Of a stretch of DNA of 64,000 nucleotides, positions 34,520-43,373 are shown piece after piece (positions within the stretch are counted from its first letter, which is position 1; the number at the start of each line of letters is the position of its first letter). The notes under the pieces were generated by a model. The model ran no database searches. It saw only the letters and a list, made by a program, of their open reading frames with translations, and was not told the origin of the DNA. This DNA comes from JAGWBG01 sp034421095 (GTDB taxonomy: Bacteria; Chloroflexota; Dehalococcoidia; Lucifugimonadales; JAGWBF01). Where the stretch lies: positions 1 through 64,000 of the forward strand of contig DAOUKR010000033.1 of the NCBI GenBank assembly GCA_034421095.1, read 5' to 3'. A program made the position numbers and the translations under genes.

Positions 34520-35140
34520 TCCGGGCGCCGCGTCGGCTTCCTGTTCTTCTAACCCTCATTTCTCCCGACCTGAGAAGAATCGAACCGTTCATCGGGAACG
34601 ACGAGACACACTTATTTGTGAGTCCATTTTACCGGGATGAGTTGAATGGACCCAGATCGACCTCCCGCGAGTATCTGAGTTTTCCGTTGCTATTGCATCT
34701 GCCGGATGAGGGTCCAAGAGTTCGTCCGCCCCCGCGCTTCACTATACAGAAATCGCGAGTCCTCGGTGCGCTGACAGGCTGCCGAGCCACATCTCGAGAA
34801 CTGCGGCATCTACCAGAAACTCCAGCCCAGCACACTAGATTCGAACCGTGAAGAACTCCTCACGGCTAACAGGTGTTCCGTCTAAATTGGAACGACCCAC
34901 CGAAAAGTTCGTAGTATAGTACGCTTAGGGGTACCAGTTCCGATTTTGGTGTACTGTAACCAAGGCAGCGCCACAGGCAGGCACCATGCGCCACTTACTC
35001 GCCCTTGGTGAGACTACCGTGTAGCCTGAGAACCGCCTTTCTCATGGTCTCCCTTCCGAGGAACCACGTCCTTCTTCGTATCGAAAGTTTTTGGTATAAT
35101 TCCCCCGGCCCTACCACGTCATCATCTGTCGGGCACAAAC
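34520..35140. other. Intergenic region, no gene seen
   Basis: This 621-base stretch after livF holds no convincing ORF: the short frames have no ribosome site and no family resemblance. A 14-base segment at 34927-34940 (AGGGGTACCAGTTC) matches 13 of 14 bases of the 3' end of tRNA-Arg and its flank at 25297-25310. The promoter of the permease gene lies at the right edge. Confidence 0.45.
35072..35100 (+). promoter_or_regulatory. Candidate promoter of the NCS2 permease gene
   Basis: A consensus TATAAT (35095-35100) lies 41 bases before the start codon; TTCTTC (35072-35077) at 17-base spacing is a weak -35 element. Confidence 0.42.
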
Positions 35141-36901
35141 ATGACCGAGGTACGACTGTTGTCTGCAACACGTGAGACCCAAAACGTCCGCTATGAACCG
35201 GATGAGACGCCTCCCCCTTTGGTGACCGTCGGATCCGGCCTGCAGGCCGCGACGTTAATTGTGGCACCAGTGGTCTTGACCGTGGTCATTGTGGCTCGGA
35301 TTGCCGATCAGCCCGAGTCTTATGTGACATGGGGCGTCTTTGCGGCGCTGGTAATCAGCGGAGTCACCACCATTCTCCAGGCAGTACGAGTCGGGAGGGT
35401 TGGAGCTGGGCACGTGCTCATCATGGGCACATCAGGAGCTTTCATAGCGGTGTGCGTTGCTGCTCTGGTGAATGGCGGCCCGGCCACCATGGCAAGCCTA
35501 ATCGTCGTGTCCGCGCTGTTTCAGTTCCTGCTGGCAGCGCGGCTCTCGTTGCTGCGTCGGATATTCACCCCTGTCGTCTCCGGCACCGTAATCATGTTGA
35601 TAGCGGCAACGGTTATGCCGATTGTATTCGATACGATGAGAGACGTCCCTGATGGTACGTCGTCGGCAGCCGCCCCCGCAGCCGCTCTGGCTACGCTGGT
35701 CACTGTCGTAGTCCTTGTGCTGCGGGCCCCCCCGGCATGGAGGCTTTGGTCACCCATCATAGGAATAGTGGTTGGGTGTGTGGTGGCTGCTCCCTTCGGG
35801 CTGTACAACGCGCAGCAGGTGCTGGATGCACCTTGGGTTGGAGTTCCCTTGAGTTCTTGGCCGGGATTCGACCTCACCCCGGGCGTGGAATTCTGGGCAC
35901 TCCTGCCGGCGTTTGTGGTGGTTACCATAGTGGGCGCTATAGAAACCATCGGCGATGGGGTGGCCATTCAGCGGGTGTCCCGACGCAGGTCACGGGCCAC
36001 CGACTTCAGGGTTGTACAAGGCGCTCTAAACGCCGATGGCGTGGGCAATCTGCTCTCGGGCATCGCAGGGACACTACCGAACACAACTTACTCGTCCAGC
36101 GTGGCCCTTGCCGAGGTCACGGGAATCTCCGCGCGGCGGGTAGGTGTGGCCATCGGTGCCATCTTCGTGGCGGTAGCCTTCTTCCCCAAAGTTGCGGCCC
36201 TGCTGATAGCCATTCCCGGCGCCGTGGCAGCCGCCTACATCACTGTTCTCATAGGGTTGCTCTTCGTGCAAGGCATGAAAATCATCATTGAGGATGGCGT
36301 TGACCATCGGAAGGCCGCGGTTGTAGGACTGTCATTTTGGATTGGTACGGGCTTCCAGAACCAGTGGATATTCCCCGGATTATTGGGAGACGGGTTCTTG
36401 AGCGTGCTGCTGGGCAACGGTATGACTTCAGGCGCGATCGTCGCAATCATTATGATGGTGTTCATGGAGTTGACGGCACCACGGCGCAGGCGTCTGGAGG
36501 TTGCATTGAACGAAGATGCCCTGCCGAAATTGAGCGATTTCCTTGGTGGGTTCGCATCAAGGGCAGGATGGGACACTGCTTCCAGGGACCGCCTGGTCCT
36601 GGTGGGTGAGGAGATGCTGTCCAGTCTGTTATCGGAAGAGGACGATGACTTTCAAGGGAGTGGGGCACGACGCCTGGTTGTCGCCGCTCACGTCAATGGT
36701 GGCGGCGTAGAGTTGGAGTTTGTGTCGGCATCCGATGGGGAGAACTTGGAGGACAGGCTCGCGTATCTGGGACAAACGCCGGATATACCGGATGACAGGG
36801 AAATATCCTTCCGATTGTTACGCCATTATGCGTCGTCAGTGCGCCACCAGAAGTATCACGATGTGGACATCATTACGGTAAGCGTGGAGGGCCCTCGTTA
36901 G
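35141..36901 (+). CDS. NCS2-family nucleobase permease fused to a degenerate HATPase-like domain
   Basis: A 586-residue protein. Residues about 25-450 are a uracil/xanthine (NCS2, SLC23) symporter with 12-14 membrane helices; the motif GAIETIGDG (with the substrate-binding Glu) and NGDGxxN-like region ALNADGVGNLLSGIAGTLPNTTYSS are typical. After ELTAPRRRR comes a soluble domain of about 130 residues: DFLGGFASRAGWDTASRDRL, VGEEMLSSLLSEE, RRLVVAAHVNGGGVELEFVS and FRLLRHYASSVRHQ. Its order of elements matches serine-kinase-type ATPase domains (RsbW/SpoIIAB), but the N-box Asn and glycine-rich motifs are not evident. It may sense a ligand and gate transport. The fusion is supported by one uninterrupted frame. 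Confidence 0.85.
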   Translation: MTEVRLLSATRETQNVRYEPDETPPPLVTVGSGLQAATLIVAPVVLTVVIVARIADQPESYVTWGVFAALVISGVTTILQAVRVGRVGAGHVLIMGTSGAFIAVCVAALVNGGPATMASLIVVSALFQFLLAARLSLLRRIFTPVVSGTVIMLIAATVMPIVFDTMRDVPDGTSSAAAPAAALATLVTVVVLVLRAPPAWRLWSPIIGIVVGCVVAAPFGLYNAQQVLDAPWVGVPLSSWPGFDLTPGVEFWALLPAFVVVTIVGAIETIGDGVAIQRVSRRRSRATDFRVVQGALNADGVGNLLSGIAGTLPNTTYSSSVALAEVTGISARRVGVAIGAIFVAVAFFPKVAALLIAIPGAVAAAYITVLIGLLFVQGMKIIIEDGVDHRKAAVVGLSFWIGTGFQNQWIFPGLLGDGFLSVLLGNGMTSGAIVAIIMMVFMELTAPRRRRLEVALNEDALPKLSDFLGGFASRAGWDTASRDRLVLVGEEMLSSLLSEEDDDFQGSGARRLVVAAHVNGGGVELEFVSASDGENLEDRLAYLGQTPDIPDDREISFRLLRHYASSVRHQKYHDVDIITVSVEGPR

Positions 36902-37074
36902 TTTCCTTTGCGCGTCCGGCTTAATCCAACATCAACACACATATAGGAATACCTACTTCATAATGGCATATTGTTGTAATCCGTGATACAATCAGATGCG
37001 CAAAATTTCCATAGCTACCAATCCTTAGCATTGCCATACCCGGGAAGAATACCGACAGTCGCAAGGAAGACATT

Positions 37075-38229
37075 ATGTACCAGCCACCTCGAAGAGAGCC
37101 GGAGATTGACCTGGAGCAGTTCCTCAACAGAATACGCACCGCCCTGGGGGGCTTCGGTGGCAGGTTCGGCGGTGGCAGTATTATCACGTACCTGACCTTT
37201 GGAATACTCGCCGTGGCCTTCATCATCTGGATGGCCTCGGGAATATATACCGTCGGTCCCGGAGAAAAGGCGGCCCTGCGTACCTTTGGCAAGTGCTGCG
37301 GGATTACCGAGGAGAACGCCGGCCTTCAATGGCATTGGCCTGCCCCCATCGGAACCCGGAACGTGGAGTCCATACGGAACGTCCGAAACATGGAGCTTGG
37401 GTTCAGCTCTGCAGGCGACGTGTCATCCCAGGTCCTCCAACAGGAGGCCCAGATGATCGCAGGGGACCTGAACATCGTGAATGTCCCCCTGGTGGTCCAA
37501 TATCGAATAAGAGACCCCGAGAGTTTCCTCTTCAAGGTGGACGACCCCGGGGAGCAGAAACCGCCGGGAACCCGGGATATCGCGCCGGGCAGGCCCGAAG
37601 GTCGAACGCTGAAGGATGCCACCGAGGCGGCCCTGCGCCTGGTTGTCGGACAAAGGCCGATAGACGACGTCCTGACGGACAAAAGGGAAGAGGTACAGGC
37701 AGCTACTCAGGAGCTGCTCCAGCAGATACTCGACAGCTACGACGCCGGTATCCAGATAACTGAAGTGAGGCTTCAGGAGGTAAGTCCTCCTGAGGAGGTG
37801 GTTGACGCCTTCCAGGACGTTAACCGTGCCAGGCAGGACCGGGAGACCTCCGTAAATCAAGCCGAGGCTTTCGAGCGTGACATTATACCCAGGGCTCGTG
37901 GTGAAGCGGAGAGGGTAGTCCAGGCTGCTGAGGCATTCAAGCAAGAGCGCATCGCCAGGGCCGAAGGTGAGGCCGGAAGATTCCTCGCCATACTCCGCGA
38001 ATACGAAAAGGCCAAGGACGTCACTCGGCAGAGACTCTACCTGGAAGCCATGGAAGAGATACTCCCCGGCATCTCCAAGTTCGTGGTCTCCCCGGAAGCG
38101 GAAGGGGCCATCATCCTCAACGCGGGCGGTCAGGTAGTACCCATACCTAGCGTCTCGACCACAACAACGACCCAACCCCAGCCCGGCACCGTCATACCGC
38201 CCACCCAACAACCCCCCACTGGACAATAG
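37075..38229 (+). CDS. hflK: HflK-type prohibitin/stomatin family membrane protein
   Basis: A 384-residue HflK. A GGAAG site precedes the ATG. A Gly-rich N-terminal stretch leads to one membrane helix (about 40-58), then the SPFH domain (VGPGEKAALRTFGK, through RNVRNMELGF and MIAGDLNIVNVPLVVQY), a long coiled-coil with EAERVVQAAEAFKQERIARA, and a Pro/Thr/Gln-rich tail. HflK and HflC form a ring complex around the membrane protease FtsH and modulate it. No ftsH gene lies in the window. hflC follows after 26 bases. Confidence 0.93.
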   Translation: MYQPPRREPEIDLEQFLNRIRTALGGFGGRFGGGSIITYLTFGILAVAFIIWMASGIYTVGPGEKAALRTFGKCCGITEENAGLQWHWPAPIGTRNVESIRNVRNMELGFSSAGDVSSQVLQQEAQMIAGDLNIVNVPLVVQYRIRDPESFLFKVDDPGEQKPPGTRDIAPGRPEGRTLKDATEAALRLVVGQRPIDDVLTDKREEVQAATQELLQQILDSYDAGIQITEVRLQEVSPPEEVVDAFQDVNRARQDRETSVNQAEAFERDIIPRARGEAERVVQAAEAFKQERIARAEGEAGRFLAILREYEKAKDVTRQRLYLEAMEEILPGISKFVVSPEAEGAIILNAGGQVVPIPSVSTTTTTQPQPGTVIPPTQQPPTGQ

Positions 38230-38255
38230 GAGGTCGGCTACCTGAAAAGGTTATT

Positions 38256-39173
38256 ATGAAAACTGCAATAATTGTCATAGTGGTAGTAATCCTGCTGGCC
38301 ATCTTCGGCCCTCAGACCCTCTACACCGTGGACGAGACCCAGTTGGTCGTCGTTACTCGCTTTGGTGAAGTCCGGGATATACACACCACCCCCGGTCTGA
38401 AGGTCAAAGCCCCTTTTATAGACTCGGTAAATAGATTCAACAGGCGACTGCTTCGTGTGGATGTACCGCCCTCCACGTTGCCCGACAGGGAAAGGGAGTT
38501 CCTGATAATTGACGCCTACGCCCGCTATCGTATCATAGACGTGCGGAAGTTCTTCGAGAAGCTGGAGACCCCGGAGAGGGCCGAGGACAGGATTGGCAGG
38601 ATAGTCATTTCAGACCTCAGAGAGGAGATAGGCAAAAGGGTCAAGGAAGAGATTATCGGCGCTAGAAAAGAGGGGCCGGAGGGGCAGGAAGTGGTCATTG
38701 GCACTGAAACCCGGCAAGAGATATTGGATTTAGTTCGCGCTGCCTCAGACCAGGCCGTCAAATCCCCCGAGAACGATTTCGGAGTCGAGGTGGTGGACGT
38801 CAGGATAAAGCGGGCCGACTTCCCCGAGGCCGCACAGCAGAACATTTTCGGCAGGATGCGGGCTGAGCGGGACCGAATCTCCAGAGAGTTTCGTGCCGAG
38901 GGCCAGGAGGAGAGGGATAAGATTGAGGCCGCGGCCAACCGGGACAGGACCATCATCCTGGCAGAGGCCGAGAGACAGGCCAACCTCACGAGGGGTGATG
39001 GTGAAGCTCAAGCCATCGAAATCTTTGCCGGAGCCTTGCAGCAAGACCCGGAGTTTTACGCCTTCCAGCGAAGCCTGGAAGCCTACAAGCAGTTCCTGTC
39101 CACGAACTCGACTGTGATTCTGTCCTCAGAGGCAGAGCTATTCCAGTTCCTTGACGACCCGGAAAGCAACTAG
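38256..39173 (+). CDS. hflC: HflC-type prohibitin/stomatin family membrane protein
   Basis: A 305-residue HflC, partner of HflK. One N-terminal membrane helix (about 3-20) is followed by the SPFH domain (VDETQLVVVTRFGEVRDIH, then FLIIDAYARYRIID) and the charged coiled-coil (MRAERDRISREFRAEGQEER). The C-terminus (QFLSTNSTVILSSEAELFQFL) matches the family. It lies 26 bases after hflK and is surely co-transcribed with it. Confidence 0.95.
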   Translation: MKTAIIVIVVVILLAIFGPQTLYTVDETQLVVVTRFGEVRDIHTTPGLKVKAPFIDSVNRFNRRLLRVDVPPSTLPDREREFLIIDAYARYRIIDVRKFFEKLETPERAEDRIGRIVISDLREEIGKRVKEEIIGARKEGPEGQEVVIGTETRQEILDLVRAASDQAVKSPENDFGVEVVDVRIKRADFPEAAQQNIFGRMRAERDRISREFRAEGQEERDKIEAAANRDRTIILAEAERQANLTRGDGEAQAIEIFAGALQQDPEFYAFQRSLEAYKQFLSTNSTVILSSEAELFQFLDDPESN

Positions 39174-39311
39174 ACCAAAGTCTATCCTGTGTTAGACCGG
39201 CGACGCCCAGGGATAACTGCCTAGGCGCCTGTCCGCCGTAATGTCATGCCTGCTATTGCAGAGGCGACAGCATTGAATTCCCATGGAGACATCCCTGGTT
39301 AGAGGGCGGGA

Positions 39312-40925
39312 ATGCCCATCCACATAGACTACAATAATCCCCAATATTCCGAGGCCGCCCGCGAGATACTCCGGCGGCACGACAAGGCCGAAACCGAGGC
39401 CGACATCACCAGCGCCGTGCGAGACTTCCTAATCGCTACAGGACTGGCAAAGAGCGCGGAAATCAAAGAGGAAAGCCCGCCTGCCGACAACTCCCGCAAG
39501 GGTGTCGACCTGACGGCCCTGGACACCTTCATCGAGATGAAGCGGCGCATAGGCAACGGAATCAACCCCAACCCCCAATGGATTGAGCAGTTGGACGGCT
39601 ACCTGGCGGAGTCCCAAGGTCGGGGCAAAGGCGTCCGCATGGGCATACTCACCGACGGCAAATACTGGCTGCTGCGATGGAACGGAGCCGGCCCGGTCAA
39701 GACCGTCCGGCCCTACGCCTTCACCCTGGAAGACTCCGACCGATGGCTCCTCCTGTACGAGTGGCTGCGAGACCACGCCCTGGTCTCCCTGGATGCCATC
39801 CGACCAGACCGTTCCGCCGTCGAGTCTCATTTCGGACCCAACAACCCCCACTATCAACGGGACATAGACACCCTGACCGCCATGTACCGGGACTACTCCG
39901 GTCACGAGACCATCAAGGTCAAGCGGCGGCTGTGGGGCGACCTCCTTCGCACCGCCCTGGGCGAGATTGCCAGCACGACGGAGCAGATGGACAACCTGTT
40001 CATCCGACACACCTATCTGACCGCCGTCATCGGTATGGTGGTGCAGGCCTCCTTTGGCATAGACATCAACCGGCTGGCTGACACAGACCCGGCGGACCTG
40101 GTGCAAGGGCGAGGGTTTCGCAGCAAGACCGGCCTTCAGGGCGTGGTCGAGTCTGACTTCTTTGCCTGGCCCGCGGAAGTCGGCGGACTGCCCCTGCTCA
40201 AGACCATAGCCCGCCGGGCGGCCAGATTCGACTGGCAAAGCGCCCCCAACGACATCGCTGCCATTCTCTATGAGACAATCATCCCGCCCGAGGAGCGGCG
40301 CACGTTGGGCGAGTATTACACCCCGTCATGGCTGGCCCGGTCCATGGTTCGAGAGATGGTCACGGACCCCTCACACAGCGTGCTGGACCCCGCCTGCGGC
40401 TCAGGGACCTTCATAGCCGAGACCGTAGCTCACCTCCTGGATACCCACAAAGAAGCCGGCCGCGACCCCAAAGAGACCCTGGACTGGCTTAGAATCTCCG
40501 TTACAGGCATAGACATCCACCCGGTGGCTGTGCACCTGGCCCGGTCCGCATGGGTACTGGCCGCCCAGCCAGCCATACAAGACGCCGTAGACTACGGATT
40601 CAGCGGTCCCGTCACCGTTCCCATCTACTTGGGAGACGCCTTGCAGTTGAGGGCCCAATCCACAGGTATGTTCTCGGACGACTTGGTGAGCATTCCGGTG
40701 GACCGGCCTTCGGAGGAAGGTGGTGCTGCAACATTCGGTGAAGGATTAGAGGCTCTGGAACTGGCATTTCCCGTGAGCCTTGTGGAGCGATCCGAGGACT
40801 TTGACGGCCTGATGAGCGACGTTGCCGAGGCCATAGAGCACGGAGACGACCCCTACTTCGCCCTGAACGACCACGGCGTAACCTTCCCCCAGAGCGTCGG
40901 GTGGTGCAAGAGACCATTGAGGTGA
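39312..40925 (+). CDS. Type IIG-like restriction-modification enzyme, N-terminal part (frameshifted)
   Basis: A 537-residue product that carries the nuclease and the first half of an adenine-methylase. Residues about 25-150 form a PD-(D/E)XK-type domain (VDLTALDTFIEMKRR, with Asp71, Glu75 and Lys77). A helical region leads to the methylase start LGEYYTPSWLAR and the SAM motif DPACGSGTF at Asp359. The frame then ends shortly after a run of five C at 40886-40890, while the catalytic NPPW motif is in the next frame. Adding one C restores a single ORF of about 1,050 residues. The protein as written lacks methylase catalysis and target recognition. Confidence 0.85.
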   Translation: MPIHIDYNNPQYSEAAREILRRHDKAETEADITSAVRDFLIATGLAKSAEIKEESPPADNSRKGVDLTALDTFIEMKRRIGNGINPNPQWIEQLDGYLAESQGRGKGVRMGILTDGKYWLLRWNGAGPVKTVRPYAFTLEDSDRWLLLYEWLRDHALVSLDAIRPDRSAVESHFGPNNPHYQRDIDTLTAMYRDYSGHETIKVKRRLWGDLLRTALGEIASTTEQMDNLFIRHTYLTAVIGMVVQASFGIDINRLADTDPADLVQGRGFRSKTGLQGVVESDFFAWPAEVGGLPLLKTIARRAARFDWQSAPNDIAAILYETIIPPEERRTLGEYYTPSWLARSMVREMVTDPSHSVLDPACGSGTFIAETVAHLLDTHKEAGRDPKETLDWLRISVTGIDIHPVAVHLARSAWVLAAQPAIQDAVDYGFSGPVTVPIYLGDALQLRAQSTGMFSDDLVSIPVDRPSEEGGAATFGEGLEALELAFPVSLVERSEDFDGLMSDVAEAIEHGDDPYFALNDHGVTFPQSVGWCKRPLR

Positions 40926-42466
40926 TGAAACGGCTCCACGCCGCAGGACGCGACCACATCTGGGCCTATTACACCCGCAACCTGGTGCGCCCCGTGGTCC
41001 TGGCCCGCAAGAAAGTGGACGTGATTGTCGGCAACCCGCCCTGGCTGAACTATAACCGGACCTCCAGCATCCTTCGCTCCGAGTTGGAACGGCAGAGCAA
41101 GAACAGGTACGGCATCTGGCAGGGTGGGCGATATGCCACCCACCAGGACGTGGCCGGTCTGTTCTTTGCCCGTTGCGTTGACCTGTACCTGAAGGATGAC
41201 GGCGCGATTGGCATGGTCATGCCCCACAGCGCACTCCAGACCGGCCAGTATGCCAAGTGGCGCACCGGAGCATGGTCTAACCGACGTGGTCTCCAGACCC
41301 TGTCGGTGGACTTCAGCTACAAGCAGGCCTGGGACCTGCAACGGCTGAAGCCGAATACCTTCTTTCCAGTCCCAGCGTCGGTGGTCTTTGCCCGGCGGCT
41401 ACCCGCTGCAACCAAAGCAGTACCCTTGTCAGGCAAAGTCGAACTCTGGCGCGGCAAGGCCGGTTCCGACGACGTGCGGCGGGAGCTTGCTCCCATAACC
41501 GATACGTCAATTGTCGGTGATTCCCCTTACGCAGGCTACTCACGGCAAGGAGCGTCAATCGTTCCGCGCTGCTTGTTCTTCGTGGAGGAAACTGAAAACA
41601 CTGGCATCATCCAGGCCGGTCAAACCGTCACCGTGAATCCCCGCCGTGGCTCCCAGGACAAGGAGCCGTGGCGCGGCCTCGACCTGACTGCCATCACAGA
41701 CCAGACCATCGAAAAGGCTCACGTCTTCAACGTTCACCTGGGAGAGACGATAGCCCCATACGCAACCCTTGACCCCCTCCAGGCAGTCCTGCCTTTGAAG
41801 CAAGGAGACGCCGGACTGCCTACCGACTCCAAAGGCGCGGGAGAGATACGGCTTGGTGACCTTGGCCGTCGGATGCGGGAACGTTGGCAGACTGTTAGCG
41901 CCTTGTGGGAGAACAACAAAGCGCCTGCCACCAAGTTGGACCTGTTGGGACAGCTAAACTACATCCACAAACTATCGGCGCAGTTGGAGTGGAAGCGGGA
42001 TCCGGGAGACCGGCCGGTGAGAGTAGCATACACGGGAAATGGTGAGCCGACCGCAGCAATAATTCAGATGGATACCATAGTTGACACTAAACTGTATTGG
42101 ATTCCCTGCAAAGACACACGGGAGGCCCACTACCTGCTGGCAATCATCAACAGCAAAGCCCTGTACGGAGCCGTAACCCCACTAATGCCCAAAGGACAAT
42201 TCGGGGCGCGAGATGTGCATAAGCACCTGTGGAAGCTGCCCATCCCTGCATTCAGCCCACGCAACAAGCTCCACGCCGCCATAGCCCAAGCCGGCCAGGC
42301 TGCCGCCGAGGGCGCTGCCCTCCAACTGGCCCGGCTGCGTCAGGAGCGGGGGAGCAAGCTTACGGTGAACATAGCCCGACGGGAACTGCGGAAGTGGCTG
42401 CGTGCATCGCAGGAGGGCGCCGCGGTGGAAGACGTGGTGGGGCATCTGCTGAGCGGGGACGGTTAG
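40901..42466 (+). CDS. Type IIG-like restriction-modification enzyme, C-terminal part
   Basis: A 521-residue reading starting at GTG 40901 that overlaps the previous frame by 25 bases. It begins ETIEVMKRLHAAGRDHIW, has the methylase catalytic motif IV as VGNPPWLNY (Asn at 41033), and later regions (VMPHSALQTGQYAKWR; KDTREAHYLLAIINSKALY) typical of the target-recognition end of single-chain type IIG enzymes. The GTG has no good ribosome site, so this is probably the broken-off end of the upstream gene rather than a separate one. If translated alone, it lacks the SAM-binding motif. Assembly error, inactivation and phase variation are all possible. Confidence 0.82.
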   Translation: MVQETIEVMKRLHAAGRDHIWAYYTRNLVRPVVLARKKVDVIVGNPPWLNYNRTSSILRSELERQSKNRYGIWQGGRYATHQDVAGLFFARCVDLYLKDDGAIGMVMPHSALQTGQYAKWRTGAWSNRRGLQTLSVDFSYKQAWDLQRLKPNTFFPVPASVVFARRLPAATKAVPLSGKVELWRGKAGSDDVRRELAPITDTSIVGDSPYAGYSRQGASIVPRCLFFVEETENTGIIQAGQTVTVNPRRGSQDKEPWRGLDLTAITDQTIEKAHVFNVHLGETIAPYATLDPLQAVLPLKQGDAGLPTDSKGAGEIRLGDLGRRMRERWQTVSALWENNKAPATKLDLLGQLNYIHKLSAQLEWKRDPGDRPVRVAYTGNGEPTAAIIQMDTIVDTKLYWIPCKDTREAHYLLAIINSKALYGAVTPLMPKGQFGARDVHKHLWKLPIPAFSPRNKLHAAIAQAGQAAAEGAALQLARLRQERGSKLTVNIARRELRKWLRASQEGAAVEDVVGHLLSGDG

Positions 42467-42484
42467 GGGTAGGGAGATGCTAGC

Positions 42485-43165
42485 ATGGGCAAGTTGCGAC
42501 GAGTCCTCCTCGTGAGAGGGCAAGCGCAGCGTGGCGCGCTGATAATAGGCGTGGCCGTGGGTCTCCTGGCCCTCATTTTCCTTGCATTGCACTTCACCCT
42601 AACTGATACAGAGGATGCGCGCAGAGCCGGATACCTGGCCGGAATTGTCTTGTCCTGTGTCACCGCCTTGGCAATCTTAGCCGGTGGCATCTTCGCCGCT
42701 TACAAGTGGCAGATATTCCGCGACTTTGAGCCTCACCTGACCATCACCCACGAAATTTCCCACAGGTCCATCGGCGACAACTACGTCCATATAGATGTAA
42801 CAGCAACTTTGCATAACAGTTCAAGGGTCAAGATGGAATTCCTTAGGGGCTTCGTCCGCTTGCAGAGAATTGCGCCGGTGTCGGATGAAGAGGTGGAAAG
42901 TTTGTATGCTCAAGTATTTGTAGATAAAGCTTACGACGACCTGCAATGGCCTATACTGGATGAAACGCCACTCTCTTGGGACAGAGATGAGTTAATTATA
43001 GAGCCAGGCGAACGGCATCAAGAAGCATACGAATTCATAGTAGCAAAGGCGATCAAGTCAGTTATAATATACACATACTTCTATAATTCGAGACCATCTC
43101 AACCTTCTCGGTCCTCAGAAGGATGGGGGGCAACCACAGTGCATGATATAATGGGTAGAGACTAA
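42485..43165 (+). CDS. Uncharacterised two-helix membrane protein next to the R-M gene
   Basis: A 226-residue protein with a GGGAG site and a start 18 bases after the R-M gene, so probably in the same transcript. Two membrane helices (about 18-36 and 50-72) are followed by a soluble domain of about 150 residues containing FRDFEPHLTITHEISHRSIG, IDVTATLHNSSRVKMEFLRG and WDRDELIIEPGERHQEAYEF, which looks like a beta-sandwich. I do not recognise a family. It could be a defence-associated membrane partner or an unrelated passenger. Confidence 0.7.
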   Translation: MGKLRRVLLVRGQAQRGALIIGVAVGLLALIFLALHFTLTDTEDARRAGYLAGIVLSCVTALAILAGGIFAAYKWQIFRDFEPHLTITHEISHRSIGDNYVHIDVTATLHNSSRVKMEFLRGFVRLQRIAPVSDEEVESLYAQVFVDKAYDDLQWPILDETPLSWDRDELIIEPGERHQEAYEFIVAKAIKSVIIYTYFYNSRPSQPSRSSEGWGATTVHDIMGRD

Positions 43166-43191
43166 TATAGTAAAAATCTCAAGGAGATTCC

Positions 43192-43326
43192 ATGTCACCC
43201 GTTCGCATAGACCCTGCAAGAGAGGCAACGAAAAGGCGTTCCGCTCCGAGGGTAGCGCCCCCTAAACCCAACAACGGGACTCGCAAGCCTCCTGGCGGTG
43301 AAACTAGGCATCCCCCCAAATCCTGA
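43192..43326 (+). CDS. Small basic Pro-rich protein (44 residues)
   Basis: A 44-codon ORF starting ATG 43192 with a clear AAGGAG six bases upstream, 26 bases after the membrane-protein gene. The product, starting MSPVRIDPAR, is rich in Arg, Lys and Pro with no membrane segment and no recognised family. Position and ribosome site argue that it is translated. Its charge would suit nucleic-acid binding, but this is a guess. Confidence 0.5.
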   Translation: MSPVRIDPAREATKRRSAPRVAPPKPNNGTRKPPGGETRHPPKS

Positions 43327-43373
43327 ATAACCCAATCAGTCCGAAATCTGAACGGAGGCCGGGGTGACGGGTG

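Noticed and set aside
40880..40925. Programmed -1 ribosomal frameshifting in the R-M gene
   Set aside because: TTCCCCC is not a good slippery heptamer in this frame and no clear downstream pseudoknot was seen; a one-base indel is simpler.
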